Origin: JBBQLG01 sp038327655
GTDB lineage: Bacteria > Bacteroidota > Bacteroidia > Cytophagales > Spirosomataceae
Assembly: GCA_038327655.1 (NCBI GenBank)
Contig: JBBQLG010000042.1
Span: 1-40,712 of the forward strand
Direction of reading: 5' to 3'
Length of the DNA stretch: 40,712 nucleotides
Shown here: positions 1 to 9,698 of the stretch, piece by piece
Numbering within the stretch: position 1 is the stretch's first letter
Layout of the letters: each line of letters opens with the position of its first letter
The notes under the pieces: generated by a model
The model's database searches: none
The model's input: only the letters and a program-made list of their open reading frames with translations
What the model was told of the DNA's origin: nothing
Made by a program: the position numbers and the translations under genes

Positions 1-108
1 GGCGTATACACCGGACAAATCATGACCATAACCCAAAAGCGCGGGGATGCCAGATCTGGCATCCCCGCGCTTTTGGGTTATGGTCATGATTTGTCCGGTG
101 TATACGCC
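1..108. repeat. Perfect 108-bp palindrome at window edge
   Basis: Bases 1-54 are the exact reverse complement of bases 55-108, with no mismatch and no spacer; the centre is AGATCT at 52-57. It lies 40 bp past the stop of the efflux outer-membrane gene, so as RNA it would form a very stable hairpin and could end that operon. Because it starts at base 1 it may extend further left. A foldback assembly artefact at a contig end is a real alternative. Confidence 0.9.
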
Positions 109-148
109 TTAGGGTGCGCTGTACCGGGGCCATGTCAGCAGTACCGCA

Positions 149-1585
149 CTACCTCCAGCCTCCACCCAATGCCCGGTACGTATTGACCACCGCATTCAGT
201 TGCCGCATTTTGGTTTCTACCAGTTCCATTCTCGCTTCCAGTACGTCGCGCTGGGTCAGCAGCACCTCCATGTAATCGGCACGGGCCGAGGTGAACAGTT
301 TAAGCGATATGGCAGTCGATTGAACGAGGGCATCTACCTGACTGCTTTTGGTGGTGTATTTGCTGGCTAAGTTGTTGATGTTCGACAACTGATTGGCCAC
401 CTCAATGTAGGCATTCAGCACCGCCCGCTCGTAGTTAAAGACGGCCTGAATTTGTTTGGCACTGGCACTGCGGTATAGCGCCGTAATGGCGTTCCGATTA
501 ATCCAGGGGCCTGTCAGGTCGCCCACCAGCGACCCCAGAATCGACTGGGGCGTGTTGAACAGGTAGATCGGATTGTAGGCCATGACACCCAGCGAAGCCG
601 TGATGTTGAGCGTGGGGTAAAAATTGGCCCGCGCTACACCGACGTCTAAATTGGCGGCTTCCAGATTCCGTTCGGCCTGCCGGATGTCGGGGCGATTTTC
701 GAGCAGTTGCGCCGGTAAACCCGCCGACATTGCATTCGGTACTGCGTTGAGGAAATTCTGCGAATTACGCTCCACACGCTGCGGAAACCGGCCCACCAGG
801 AAGTTGATCCGGTTCTCTTTCTCTACAATATTCTGCTGAATATCGTACTGAAGACTCTGCGTTTTCAGTACCTCGGCCTCAAACCGTCGTACGGCCAGTT
901 CGGTTACCTTGGCCGCTTCTTTCTCCTGCCGGGTGATAGACAGTGCGTTATTAAGAATGACCAGGTTGCGCTTTATGATGTCCAGTTGGGTATCGAGCGA
1001 CAGCAGTTCGTAGTAATTGTTGGCAATTTCGGAGACGATGTTCGTCACCGTAAAATTCCGGCCTTCGATGGAGCCGAGGTAGGTGGCGATCGCCGATTTC
1101 CGGGCGTTGCGCAGCTTGTGCCAGATGTCGACCTCCCAGGAGGCAAACGCGCCGAGGTAGGCGTTGGGCAACACTTCGGGCGTTTCTACGCCGGGCCGAA
1201 TTTCGGTGGCGGCATCGCTGGCCCCCTGGCTGGTGTAGCGCGGCACTTTTTCGACCCCGGCGCCACCGCCAAGGTTGACCGTAGGCAGGTACGCTCCCCG
1301 GCGGGCCAGGATCTCATTGTTGGCAATCTGAATTTCCTGCGTCGTGATGTTCAGTTCCTGGTTGTTGTGCAGGGCCGTGTCGATCAGGGCGTACAGGTAA
1401 GGGTCAGTAAAAAAATCGTGCGCGGCCAGTTTGCCCGTATTGAGGCTGTCCTGCGAAGCAGTATAGCCTATCGGCACGGATTTATTCACTGATCTTAATG
1501 CCAGGCGGGGGATGCTACAGGCAGTGCCAAGTAGGAAAAGCACTGCGGCAGTCCCTGCCCGGTACGTGAATCGTTTAATGCTCAT
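149..1585 (-). CDS. RND efflux outer-membrane factor (TolC/OprM/NodT-type lipoprotein)
   Basis: This is the outer-membrane channel of a tripartite efflux pump, 478 aa. The chosen ATG gives a classic lipoprotein signal (basic start, hydrophobic stretch, then GTAC with the lipid-modified Cys23); a TTG at 1621 would add twelve residues ahead of the signal and is less likely. Two tandem OEP repeats fill the rest, with the family hallmarks ENRPDIRQAERNLEAAN near the middle and a GGGWR C-terminus. The start overlaps the 3' end of the pump gene by 11 bp, so translation is probably coupled. Family assignment is firm; the substrate cannot be read from sequence. Confidence 0.95.
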   Translation of the reverse strand: MSIKRFTYRAGTAAVLFLLGTACSIPRLALRSVNKSVPIGYTASQDSLNTGKLAAHDFFTDPYLYALIDTALHNNQELNITTQEIQIANNEILARRGAYLPTVNLGGGAGVEKVPRYTSQGASDAATEIRPGVETPEVLPNAYLGAFASWEVDIWHKLRNARKSAIATYLGSIEGRNFTVTNIVSEIANNYYELLSLDTQLDIIKRNLVILNNALSITRQEKEAAKVTELAVRRFEAEVLKTQSLQYDIQQNIVEKENRINFLVGRFPQRVERNSQNFLNAVPNAMSAGLPAQLLENRPDIRQAERNLEAANLDVGVARANFYPTLNITASLGVMAYNPIYLFNTPQSILGSLVGDLTGPWINRNAITALYRSASAKQIQAVFNYERAVLNAYIEVANQLSNINNLASKYTTKSSQVDALVQSTAISLKLFTSARADYMEVLLTQRDVLEARMELVETKMRQLNAVVNTYRALGGGWR

Positions 1586-4500
1586 CGACTTCAACTTCTT
1601 CAGGTTGTGGAAAATTATCAAGCGAATGGGTGAAACCCTCGGTCAACGAATGGTCCTCTTCGTCTTTAATCATCTTGCGGCCATCGGCCAGGCTGCCAAA
1701 TATGTAGTATAGGCCGGGTATAATGATAACCCCGAAAATAGTACCGAACAACATACCCCCCATGGCCGACGCCCCAATGGTGTGGTTACCGATAGCCCCG
1801 GCACCCGTTGCCCTGATCAGCGGAATCAGACCGGCTACAAAGGCGAAAGAGGTCATCAGGATCGGCCGGAAACGAACCCGGGCCCCTTCGATGGCTGCTT
1901 CCAGAATCGTGGCTCCCTGCGCGCGCTTCTGCACGGCAAATTCGACGATCAGTACGGCGTTTTTACCCAGCAAACCTACCAGCATGATGAGTCCGATCTG
2001 AGCATAAATGTTGTTCTCCAATCCCATCAACTGGAGTAACAGGAACGAGCCGAACACCCCAACGGGCAGCGAGAATACTACCGCCAGCGGAATGATGAAG
2101 CTTTCGTACTGGGCGGCCAGCACCATGTAAACGAAGGCCAGCACAACCAGGAACACATAAAGCGACTCATTACCCCGGATCGATTCATCATAGGAAAGAC
2201 CTTCAAAGGCAATGTCATATCCTTTTGGCAGGGTCTTGGCGGCAACTTCCCGAACCGCCTGGATGGCATCGGCCGTGGTGTAGCCCTTGGCTGGCTGACC
2301 CTGGATGGCGGCTGAGTTGTACAGGTTGAACCGGGTAATTTCGTTGGGGCCCTGGCCTTTTTTCATCCGCATGAACGCCGAGTAGGGTACCATTTCGCCC
2401 TGATCGTTTTTTACGAAGAGCTTTAACACATCGGATGGCAGCCGCCGGTAGGCGGGGTCGGACTGCACGTACACTTTAAAGAACTGGTTGAATTTGATAA
2501 AGCCCTGTTCGTAGGTACTACCGATCATAATATCGAGGTTTTCCATCGCTTTGCCGATCGACACACCCTTTTGCATGGCCAGTTTATTATCGATCTCCAG
2601 ATCGTACTGCGGATACGTAGCCGCAAAGAAGGTAAACAGACCCGCCAATTCTTTCCGTTTGCGCAGGTTGTCCATAAACTCCCTGTTGATCTTGTCGAAA
2701 TCCTGGTAGTCCGTATCGGTGGTTTTATCGAGCAGACGCATCGAAAAACCGCCCGACGTACCAAAACCCGGAATAGCGGGTGGTTCAAAGAATTCGACAA
2801 TGGCACCCAGGCCCTTCGATTTCTCCTCCAGTTCGGCCATGATTTCTTTAACGTTCTCTTTGCGTTCCGACCAGGGCTTCAGGTTGATCAGACAGGTACC
2901 CGCATTGGAACCCCGGCCTTCGGTCATGATCTCGTAACCGGCCAGCGACGATACGCCTTCCACCCCATCAATTTTTTCGCAGATTTTCTGGAGCCGCTGC
3001 GCCACCTGGTTGGTCTGTTCCAGCGTGGAACCGGGGGGAGTCTGGATAATGCCGTAAATCGTACTCTGGTCTTCGTTGGGTATAAAACCGGACGGTACAA
3101 TGGTACTCTCGTAGTAGGTCCCTGCGCAGAAGGCCAGTAAGATGGCGAACGTAATAACCCGTCGGTTGACGATCAGCCGCAACAGGCCCACATATTTACC
3201 GGTCAGCGTTTCAAAACCGCTGTTAAACTTATCAAGCGCTTTAGTCAGCAGGTTTTTCTTCTTCTCGTGCCCATGGTGGTTTTTCAGCAGCATGGCACAC
3301 AATACCGGGGTAAGCGTCAGGGCGATCAGGGCCGAAATAACAATGGCACTGGCCATCGTGATGGAGAACTGGCGGTAGAATGTACCGACCGGACCCGACA
3401 TAAAGGAGATAGGCAGGAATACGGATACCATGACGGCCGTGATGGCGATAATGGCGCCACTGATTTCGCCAAGCACTTTTTTAACGGCATTAAACGGCGT
3501 CAGGTGTGGCTCTTCCTCCATTTTGGCATGCACGGCTTCCACTACGACAATGGCATCATCCACCACAATACCGATGGCCAGCACGAGGGCAAAAAGTGTT
3601 ACGAGGTTGATAGAAATACCGAAAAACTGAATGACAAAAAACGCGCCGATCAGCGATACCGGAACCGCCAGAATCGGAATGAGCGTCGACCGCCAGTCGC
3701 CCAGGAACAGGAAAACCACCAGAGCAACCAGGATAAACGCGTCCCGCAACGTATCGATTACCTGCTCGATGGACGCATCCAGGAAGTTAGACACGTCATA
3801 GCTGATTTTATAGTCCATTCCCGGCGGGAAGGACTCTTTCATCACGTCAAGTTTCTCTTTTACGGCTTTGATTACGTCACTGGCATTGGTGCCGTAGTTC
3901 TGCTTCAACACGATAGCCGCCGAGGCATGGCCATCGAGGTTAGAGTAAATGTCGAAGAATTCACTACCCAGTTCCACCCTGGCTAAATCCTTAAGGTGGA
4001 TGCTTTCACCGGCTGAGTTTGCCCGGATGATGATATTTTCGTACTCTTCCGCCGTGTTATACCGGCCTTTGTAGGTAAGCACGTATTCCAGCGACTGGGC
4101 AGCAATACCGGAACTTTGCCCGATCCGGCCCGGACGACCAACCACGCTCTGTTCGCCGATGGCACCCATCACGTCCTGCACCGAGACGTTGTACGCCCGC
4201 ATCCGGTCGGGGTTGAGCCAGACGCGCATAGCGTACCGACGGCTACCCAATATCTGCGTCCGGGCTACGCCTTTGGTCCGGTTTAATTCCGGAATCATCT
4301 TTACGGTAGCGTAGTTGAACAGGAATTTTTCGTCCATGCTCTTATCCTTCGCGTAAAGGTTAACGTACATCAGCATACTGGGCTGAATGGGCGTAATGAT
4401 AACCCCTTCCCGCTGCACCAGCAGCGGAAGGAGCGGCATCACCTGGTCCACCCTGGTCTTTACCCTGATTACGGCCACGTTGGGGTCGGTACCCGGCTCA

Positions 4501-4781
4501 AAAATAATCCGGAGCGTAGCCTCACCCGCACTGGTAGCATCGGTAGCGATGTAGCGCATATCCTGAACACCATTGATGGCCTGTTCCAGGGTAATCAGCG
4601 TGGATTTGACTAATACGTCGGCACTCGATCCGGGATAAGCGATAAATATGTTGACCGTAGTGGGGGCGATATCCGGGAACTGGGAAATAGGCAATTTCGT
4701 GATCGCCAGTATACCGACAAAAACGATCATAATGGATATGACAATCGCAAATACCGGTCGGTGAATGAACTTTGTGAACAT
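1575..4781 (-). CDS. RND efflux pump inner-membrane subunit (HAE1 family, AcrB/MexB-like)
   Basis: Proton-driven drug or hydrophobe exporter of the inner membrane, 1068 aa, close to full length for HAE1 pumps. The first helix begins at the N-terminus (FTKFIHRPVFAIVISIMIV). The proton-relay residues are all present: Asp408-Asp409 in GIVVDDAIVVVEA (TM4) and Lys940 in GLLGKNAVLIVEF (TM10). Two large periplasmic loops and twelve predicted helices are arranged as expected. It lies 25 bp after the adaptor gene and overlaps the outer-membrane factor gene by 11 bp, so the three genes form one operon. HAE1 rather than metal-exporting HME is inferred from overall similarity to AcrB-type sequences. Confidence 0.97.
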   Translation of the reverse strand: MFTKFIHRPVFAIVISIMIVFVGILAITKLPISQFPDIAPTTVNIFIAYPGSSADVLVKSTLITLEQAINGVQDMRYIATDATSAGEATLRIIFEPGTDPNVAVIRVKTRVDQVMPLLPLLVQREGVIITPIQPSMLMYVNLYAKDKSMDEKFLFNYATVKMIPELNRTKGVARTQILGSRRYAMRVWLNPDRMRAYNVSVQDVMGAIGEQSVVGRPGRIGQSSGIAAQSLEYVLTYKGRYNTAEEYENIIIRANSAGESIHLKDLARVELGSEFFDIYSNLDGHASAAIVLKQNYGTNASDVIKAVKEKLDVMKESFPPGMDYKISYDVSNFLDASIEQVIDTLRDAFILVALVVFLFLGDWRSTLIPILAVPVSLIGAFFVIQFFGISINLVTLFALVLAIGIVVDDAIVVVEAVHAKMEEEPHLTPFNAVKKVLGEISGAIIAITAVMVSVFLPISFMSGPVGTFYRQFSITMASAIVISALIALTLTPVLCAMLLKNHHGHEKKKNLLTKALDKFNSGFETLTGKYVGLLRLIVNRRVITFAILLAFCAGTYYESTIVPSGFIPNEDQSTIYGIIQTPPGSTLEQTNQVAQRLQKICEKIDGVEGVSSLAGYEIMTEGRGSNAGTCLINLKPWSERKENVKEIMAELEEKSKGLGAIVEFFEPPAIPGFGTSGGFSMRLLDKTTDTDYQDFDKINREFMDNLRKRKELAGLFTFFAATYPQYDLEIDNKLAMQKGVSIGKAMENLDIMIGSTYEQGFIKFNQFFKVYVQSDPAYRRLPSDVLKLFVKNDQGEMVPYSAFMRMKKGQGPNEITRFNLYNSAAIQGQPAKGYTTADAIQAVREVAAKTLPKGYDIAFEGLSYDESIRGNESLYVFLVVLAFVYMVLAAQYESFIIPLAVVFSLPVGVFGSFLLLQLMGLENNIYAQIGLIMLVGLLGKNAVLIVEFAVQKRAQGATILEAAIEGARVRFRPILMTSFAFVAGLIPLIRATGAGAIGNHTIGASAMGGMLFGTIFGVIIIPGLYYIFGSLADGRKMIKDEEDHSLTEGFTHSLDNFPQPEEVEVDEH

Positions 4782-4806
4782 GTCTTCTGCGGTTTAGACT
4801 GGCTGA

Positions 4807-5910
4807 TTATTCGGCGTAAAGACTCAGATTAGAAAGAACTGAAGCAGGCTTTACGAAGGTGTAGCTTATTTTTTCGTTTTCCCGAACCTGACGCAGGCCT
4901 TCGAGAAGGATTTTATCGTCTTTGTTCAGACCACTGCTGACCACAAAAATGTGGGGCATTTCTGAGGCAATTGTAATCTCCCTCGATTTAATCTTATTGT
5001 CCTTATCCAGCACGTACACGTACTTTTTTTCGAGCACTTCAAACGTGCATTTCTGCGGAATAATCAACGCGTTTTTAAGCGGCACCGTCATTTCAATATT
5101 TCCGGTTTCGCCATGCCGTAGCAGCCCTTTTGGGTTGGGAAATGTTGCCCGGAAGGCGATGTTGCCCGTTTCGTTATTGAAGTCGGCTTCTATTGTCTGA
5201 ACCACACCCGGATAGTTGAACATCTGCTGATTGGCCATCATCAGGCTCACGTTTGTCAGATTTTCGGCCTTCGTTTTATCTTTGAAGTTCAGGTATTCAG
5301 CTTCAGGCACGTTAAAATATACCCACATTTTGCTATTGTCGGACATCGTCGTGAGCAAATCACCCTCGTTAACCAGACTACCCAGCCGGACCATAAAATG
5401 ATCCATAATGCCATCAAAGGGTGCCCGTACTTCGGTAAAGCCAAGGTGAATTTTAGCGACCGACACTTCGGCAATAGCTTTGTCTAATTTAGCTTTCGCC
5501 AGGGCTAGCTCATTTTTAGAAACAATATTACTGTCGGCCAGGGCTTTGGTATTTTTGAATTCTACCCCCACAAAGTTTGCTTCAGCTTCGGCTTTCTGAA
5601 GTTCCGCCTGGTACTGAATCGGTAGAATCTTAAACATAAGTTGTCCTTTGTGGACAAACTTACCCTCGTCTACAAAAATTTTCTCCAGGTAACCCTTTTC
5701 CAATGCCCGCAATTCGATATGCTGGATAGCATGGATTTGACACACGTAATCGCGAGTGACCGTCGTGTCTTTTCGCAGGGGGCTGGTGACCAGATATTTT
5801 GTTTCCTCTTCTTTCTTTTCTTCTGCCTTGGTTGAACAGCCTATGTTGCCCAGCAAGGCACACAAACTCAGGAGTATAAGCGGTTTGTTCATAATATTCG
5901 TGGATTTCAT
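4807..5910 (-). CDS. RND efflux periplasmic adaptor (membrane fusion protein)
   Basis: First gene of the efflux operon, 367 aa. It joins the inner-membrane pump to the outer-membrane channel in the periplasm. The N-terminus is a lipoprotein signal ending in LGNIGC, with Cys25 as lipid anchor. A split biotinyl/lipoyl-like domain follows (RALEKGYLEKIFVDEGKFV and later FTEVRAPFDGIMDHFMVRLG) around an alpha hairpin, then a beta-barrel and a membrane-proximal domain. A second ATG six codons in (5892) is an equally possible start. No regulator gene is adjacent, and I see no convincing promoter in the 500 bp upstream. Family assignment is firm. Confidence 0.95.
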   Translation of the reverse strand: MKSTNIMNKPLILLSLCALLGNIGCSTKAEEKKEEETKYLVTSPLRKDTTVTRDYVCQIHAIQHIELRALEKGYLEKIFVDEGKFVHKGQLMFKILPIQYQAELQKAEAEANFVGVEFKNTKALADSNIVSKNELALAKAKLDKAIAEVSVAKIHLGFTEVRAPFDGIMDHFMVRLGSLVNEGDLLTTMSDNSKMWVYFNVPEAEYLNFKDKTKAENLTNVSLMMANQQMFNYPGVVQTIEADFNNETGNIAFRATFPNPKGLLRHGETGNIEMTVPLKNALIIPQKCTFEVLEKKYVYVLDKDNKIKSREITIASEMPHIFVVSSGLNKDDKILLEGLRQVRENEKISYTFVKPASVLSNLSLYAE

Positions 5911-6424
5911 AGCTGACTAATAGGGGGGTTTACGATTGTGGCAGTAAGTACTGATCGGATGCGGGATGGGCTGAACTGCCCGATTCATACATGTAAACGC
6001 TACGCCGTTGGCTTTGCTCACGCAGCATAAAGCCAGTAAACAATATGGAAAAATCCGGTGCCAGTTCAGAATCAGGAAACAAGTTCGGGCCGGACCGCCA
6101 AAGCGAATAGATCGGGTGTAGCATCGATTGTATCTGTGTTAAGTTATACAAAACAAGCAGTGCGGCATTAAAATGGCATTAGAAGGAAATTAGAATATAT
6201 TAAAAATATTAAAAATATTTAAACCTAACCCTATCTACTTGCCCAGAACAGGCTTTTCTATAAAATAAATACTATTTTTTATTCTAAAGTATCAAATTGT
6301 ATTATTTCCGGCCGCTCTCCGGCACTTAGTGAAACATGACAGCAATCCTGCCAAGTGCAACATATCATTGATTTCTAATCGAATTAAATCCACTCCGGCG
6401 GACCGGCGGTGCGGTTCTGATCGT
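5911..6424. other. 514-bp non-coding stretch with AT-rich core
   Basis: No convincing gene. About 6165-6310 is strikingly AT-rich compared with the GC-rich surroundings, with a repeated TTAAAAATA unit near 6200-6220 and a run ACTATTTTTTATT near 6270. This must hold the promoter of the efflux operon, but I found no match to the -33/-7 Bacteroidota pattern on the minus strand. A 73-codon frame at 5930-6151 (minus) has no recognisable features and is not called. Confidence 0.6.
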
Positions 6425-7873
6425 CTAACTAAAAAAGCCCGCGTTAAAATTCATCAGGAACGCTTCATCCGTAGCGCGGGTCAGGGCGGTGTAGAGCCAG
6501 CGGACGAACTCCTGATTTACCTGGCCATCGGGCAGAAACCCCTGGTCGATGAAGACCGCGCTCCACTGACCGCCCTGCGCCTTGTGGCAGGTCAGGGCGT
6601 AGGCAAACTTCACCTGCAGCGCGTTCAGGTACGGGTCTTTGCGGACGGCCTCGTTGCGTTCTTTCTTGGACTTGATGTAGAAATAATCCTTTACCACGCT
6701 GTCGTACAGGGCGCGGTACTGTTCGCTGCTGAGCGACGGCGTGGGCGAATGCAACGTATCGAGCATGATTTTAGCCTCGAATTCGGGCTGCTCGTCGTAG
6801 TCGACTAAGCGCAGCGTGACGGTGGCGAACCGGAAGCCGTGCAGTTCTTCCTGCCGACGGATCTTCATTACCTCCGCAAACTCGCCGTTGGCCAGAAATC
6901 CGGCTGGTGAATCTTCTTCCAGCACGGTGTAGTTGTTGCGGGTCATCATCAGCAAATCGCCCGCGTCGAGTTCATCTTCGCGCTGGTCGATCATCCGGCG
7001 GATAAACTGGTTGTATTGCACCGCCGACTTATTGGAGCGGCACAAAATAACCGTGTTCTCGCGGCCGTATTTGTTGTAGGCGTACTGAATACCGTCTTCG
7101 AGCCGGGTCTGCGGCATCTTAAACACATCCGTGTAAGGCTTGAGCTGGAATTTAACGTCGGGCGCGGTTTCGCTGCCGGTATCGGCCTTACCCGTCAGCA
7201 GTTGGCGCAGGGCCGTGGCGTTGAACAGAATACCGGATTCCTCATCCTGCCGCATCACTTCGGTCAGTTCCTGTTCATACACCGTCATGTCGAACGAAGC
7301 AGTCAGAAAACCCTGATCGAGAGCAGGGCTGAGGTCACGGCCCACGGGCGGTAACTGCGCCGTATCGCCCACTAAGAGCAGTTTATTGCCGTCGTTCTCG
7401 TACACAAAGTCGATCAGGTCGGTGAGAAGCCCTTTGCCGCCAAAATCGGCTTCGTCGGAGATCATCGAGGCCTCATCGACAATAAAGAGCGTGTTTTCGT
7501 GGTAGTTTTTCTGCCGCTGAAACGCCAGCGTACCGGAGCCGGGGTCGGCCACCTGCCGGTAAATTTTGCGGTGAATGGTCTGAGCGGGCTTTTTGGCGTA
7601 GTTGGCCATCACCTTGGCCGCCCGGCCGGTGGGGGCCAGCAGCAACGATTTAAGGCCAAATTTGGGCAACACCTTAATCAGGGCACTGATGAGCGTGGTT
7701 TTACCCGTACCGGCGTAGCCCCGCAGCAAAAAGCATTCGCGATAATGGGCCGTAGCGAGGTCGTCGTGGGTGATAAACTGACCGATCTGTTCAAAAAACT
7801 CAGTTTGACCGGGTGTGGGTTTAAACGGGAACCGTTTGGCCAGGAGTTCAGCCGCCGTTTGCGTTTCGTTCAT
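6425..7873 (-). CDS. RecD-like ATP-dependent DNA helicase (AAA_30/UvrD_C_2 type)
   Basis: SF1-type DNA helicase/ATPase, 482 aa. The start used is the ATG opening MNETQTAAELL; upstream in-frame codons read as non-coding. Walker A is GYAGTGKTT at residues 52-60, Walker B is FIVDEASMIS, and motif III is GDTAQLPPVG. The C-terminal UvrD_C_2 part ends with YALTCHKAQGGQW, the motif VI region that precedes the final VALTRA-type segment (YTALTRATDEAF). It is much shorter than RecD or RecD2, which is normal for this stand-alone family common in Bacteroidota. A role in repair or recombination is inferred from the family. It stands 76 bp downstream of the vWA gene on the same strand, so it may be cotranscribed. 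Confidence 0.92.
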   Translation of the reverse strand: MNETQTAAELLAKRFPFKPTPGQTEFFEQIGQFITHDDLATAHYRECFLLRGYAGTGKTTLISALIKVLPKFGLKSLLLAPTGRAAKVMANYAKKPAQTIHRKIYRQVADPGSGTLAFQRQKNYHENTLFIVDEASMISDEADFGGKGLLTDLIDFVYENDGNKLLLVGDTAQLPPVGRDLSPALDQGFLTASFDMTVYEQELTEVMRQDEESGILFNATALRQLLTGKADTGSETAPDVKFQLKPYTDVFKMPQTRLEDGIQYAYNKYGRENTVILCRSNKSAVQYNQFIRRMIDQREDELDAGDLLMMTRNNYTVLEEDSPAGFLANGEFAEVMKIRRQEELHGFRFATVTLRLVDYDEQPEFEAKIMLDTLHSPTPSLSSEQYRALYDSVVKDYFYIKSKKERNEAVRKDPYLNALQVKFAYALTCHKAQGGQWSAVFIDQGFLPDGQVNQEFVRWLYTALTRATDEAFLMNFNAGFFS

Positions 7874-7948
7874 AGCCCTAAATTTACGCAAAACGGCCCG
7901 CTTTTTCAAGCCAAATCCCCTCGTCGCACGGCATGACACCGCGATCGT

Positions 7949-9133
7949 TTACCGCCAGAACAGCCCCAGTAACCGACGGGGCCGGTGCAGGAAATCGGTC
8001 CTGACGAACCGCCCGCGCTTGGTTCGCCGAAAGTACCGCCCGTCGATCCGAATCCAGGTATTGGGGGGCAGTTGGGCCACCTGGGTCAGGTCGTCTTCCA
8101 GCGTGTGCAGGCTGCCCCCCGTCTGCCGGGCGATGGTGTAATAATCGGGCTGGAACGCCAGGGCCGTATCCAGCGTGGGGCCGCAGAGAATGATGTGAAC
8201 CGGTTTGTGCAGTTCGGGTAGCCGGGCCATGTCTTTCACCGCGCTGCTGTTGTCGGCAATCAGAATCAGGTGTTCCGCTTCGGGAAACTGCCGCTGCGCA
8301 TAGGCTAAGGGGTCGATGTTGTTCTCCGCATCATCTACATTGCCCATCGTATTCCGGGCCGACGCCAGCATCAGGGGCAGCACCTCACCCACCGCCCGGC
8401 TCCGCGTAACAAACATCCGACCCGACTGACCCGGCTCCGTTTCGCGGCCCAGGCTGTCACAGTCGGTAAAAAATACCAGTCCCCGCACCTGCCGGTTCGT
8501 TTCGTTTTTCCGAAACCAGGCCAATAGCTGCGTGCTGTACAGGTACATGCTCGACGTAAAATCGCAGACGACAACCGCATTGGGCCAGCGCGTCAGGTTC
8601 CGGGCGAACACGCGGTACGTCGTCGAATCGAACCCGACAGTACCCGTAGTTACCAATCGGACAATATCCGGTTCGGCCGGACTATGCACGAGAACGGGTG
8701 GTAACGCCAGTACCTTGATTACGGACAAAAAAGGCAGCCGATGCGGTTCAAGCGGTAACAGTACCGAACCAGGTTTGGCTACGCTGGTAGCCGGTCTTGC
8801 AGGGGCTCGTCTGCGCACCAATGGTGTCGGCAGCACACCGACGTCATCGGATGGCTCATCCGGCACCGGCACCCGTCGCTTATCAGTCGGTTTAGAGAAT
8901 GCCATCACCCGTTTGGCCGACGCTGGCAGAGCTGATTTGGTACCAAATTCAAACCAGCCGACACCCAGCAACACGAGGATACTGACCAGCCACCAGCCGA
9001 CCGGCCGCCACCGCTCCCGCCGAAGTCGTCGGCGCATCCGCTGCCAGTTCTCGGGGTCATACGGCGGCTGGTGTCCCGCCAGTCGTTGCCGCACCGACTC
9101 GTGCAGGGGGTTGTCGTTATCGGGTTCGGTCAT
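7949..9133 (-). CDS. Membrane-anchored vWA-like protein, putative partner of adjacent ECF sigma factor
   Basis: 394 aa. About 43 charged N-terminal residues (including PPYDPENWQRM, a segment type I associate with sigma-linked membrane proteins in this phylum) precede one membrane helix at about 44-62 (WWLVSILVLLGVGWF). The remainder would be periplasmic and contains a von Willebrand A-like fold: MIDAS-type DFTSS with Asp191, Thr193 and Ser195, then a strand ending FFTDCDS, and a later ILIADNSS. Its start overlaps the end of the sigma-factor gene by 17 bp, so translation is coupled. The topology and overlap suggest it senses an envelope signal and restrains the sigma factor; this is inference, since no known anti-sigma domain is recognisable. 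Confidence 0.75.
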   Translation of the reverse strand: MTEPDNDNPLHESVRQRLAGHQPPYDPENWQRMRRRLRRERWRPVGWWLVSILVLLGVGWFEFGTKSALPASAKRVMAFSKPTDKRRVPVPDEPSDDVGVLPTPLVRRRAPARPATSVAKPGSVLLPLEPHRLPFLSVIKVLALPPVLVHSPAEPDIVRLVTTGTVGFDSTTYRVFARNLTRWPNAVVVCDFTSSMYLYSTQLLAWFRKNETNRQVRGLVFFTDCDSLGRETEPGQSGRMFVTRSRAVGEVLPLMLASARNTMGNVDDAENNIDPLAYAQRQFPEAEHLILIADNSSAVKDMARLPELHKPVHIILCGPTLDTALAFQPDYYTIARQTGGSLHTLEDDLTQVAQLPPNTWIRIDGRYFRRTKRGRFVRTDFLHRPRRLLGLFWR

Positions 9134-9698
9134 AGCGGTTGGTGGTTTGGTCGGTCAGGCGGTTCCGCAGCAACCGGTTGGCTTCGGACAAGTGCGCCCG
9201 CGACGTGCTTTCGGCAAGGGCAAGCCGTTCGGCAATTTCGCGGTGCGAATAGCCCTCCAGCACGTACAGGTTAAACACGACCCGGTACGGCGTGGGCAGT
9301 TGGTGCAGGGCGTCGATGATTTCCTCAGCCGACAGACTGGCGTAAATGGCCGCATCGCCCACGTTCGGCTCAACTAACTGATGCTCAACCCGGTCCGTAG
9401 ATACATCAGTTAGCCGGTGCCGGTTTTTGCGGTAGTGGTCCAGCGCGGTGTTCACCAGGATGCGCCGGAGCCAGGGCAGCAGGGCATCCGCCGATTTCAG
9501 GCTGTCGATTCCCTGAAACGCTTTCATAAACCCATCGTTTACCCATTCAACGGCATCTTCGCGGCTACCGGCGTAGGCTAAACAAACGGTAAGGGCATAG
9601 CCGTAGTGGCGTTCGTAAAACGCTCGCTGGGCGGCCTCGTTTTTCCGGCGGCAACCCTCGATCAGTTCGGCTAACGGGCGTTCGATCTGGCGAAATAA
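9117..9698 (-). CDS. ECF-type RNA polymerase sigma factor (start codon unresolved)
   Basis: The frame is open for 193 codons from the stop of the preceding gene (9699-9701) to 9117. It carries both sigma domains: region 2 (YERHYGYALTVCLAYA, then WLRRILVNTALDHYRKNR) and region 4 with its helix-turn-helix (LPTPYRVVFNLYVLEGYSHR, EIAERLALAESTSRAHLSEA). Oddly there is no ATG, GTG or TTG before the internal Met at 9525-9527, which would remove most of region 2. Near-cognate candidates are ATC at 9684-9686 and CTG at 9663-9665. The gene starts directly after the YD-lipoprotein stop in the same frame and overlaps the vWA gene by 17 bp. Sigma identity is firm; the true N-terminus is not. Confidence 0.88.
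   Translation of the reverse strand, partial: LFRQIERPLAELIEGCRRKNEAAQRAFYERHYGYALTVCLAYAGSREDAVEWVNDGFMKAFQGIDSLKSADALLPWLRRILVNTALDHYRKNRHRLTDVSTDRVEHQLVEPNVGDAAIYASLSAEEIIDALHQLPTPYRVVFNLYVLEGYSHREIAERLALAESTSRAHLSEANRLLRNRLTDQTTNRYDRTR

Noticed and set aside
3267..3986. 239-codon plus-strand frame
   Set aside because: It is antisense to the intact RND pump gene, with low-complexity Arg/Asn/Gln-rich translation; a shadow of GC-rich codon use.
5930..6151. 73-codon minus-strand frame upstream of the efflux adaptor
   Set aside because: No domain, signal or believable start context; it lies where the efflux promoter must be and its composition (many Ser, Pro, Tyr, Arg) is unlike its neighbours.
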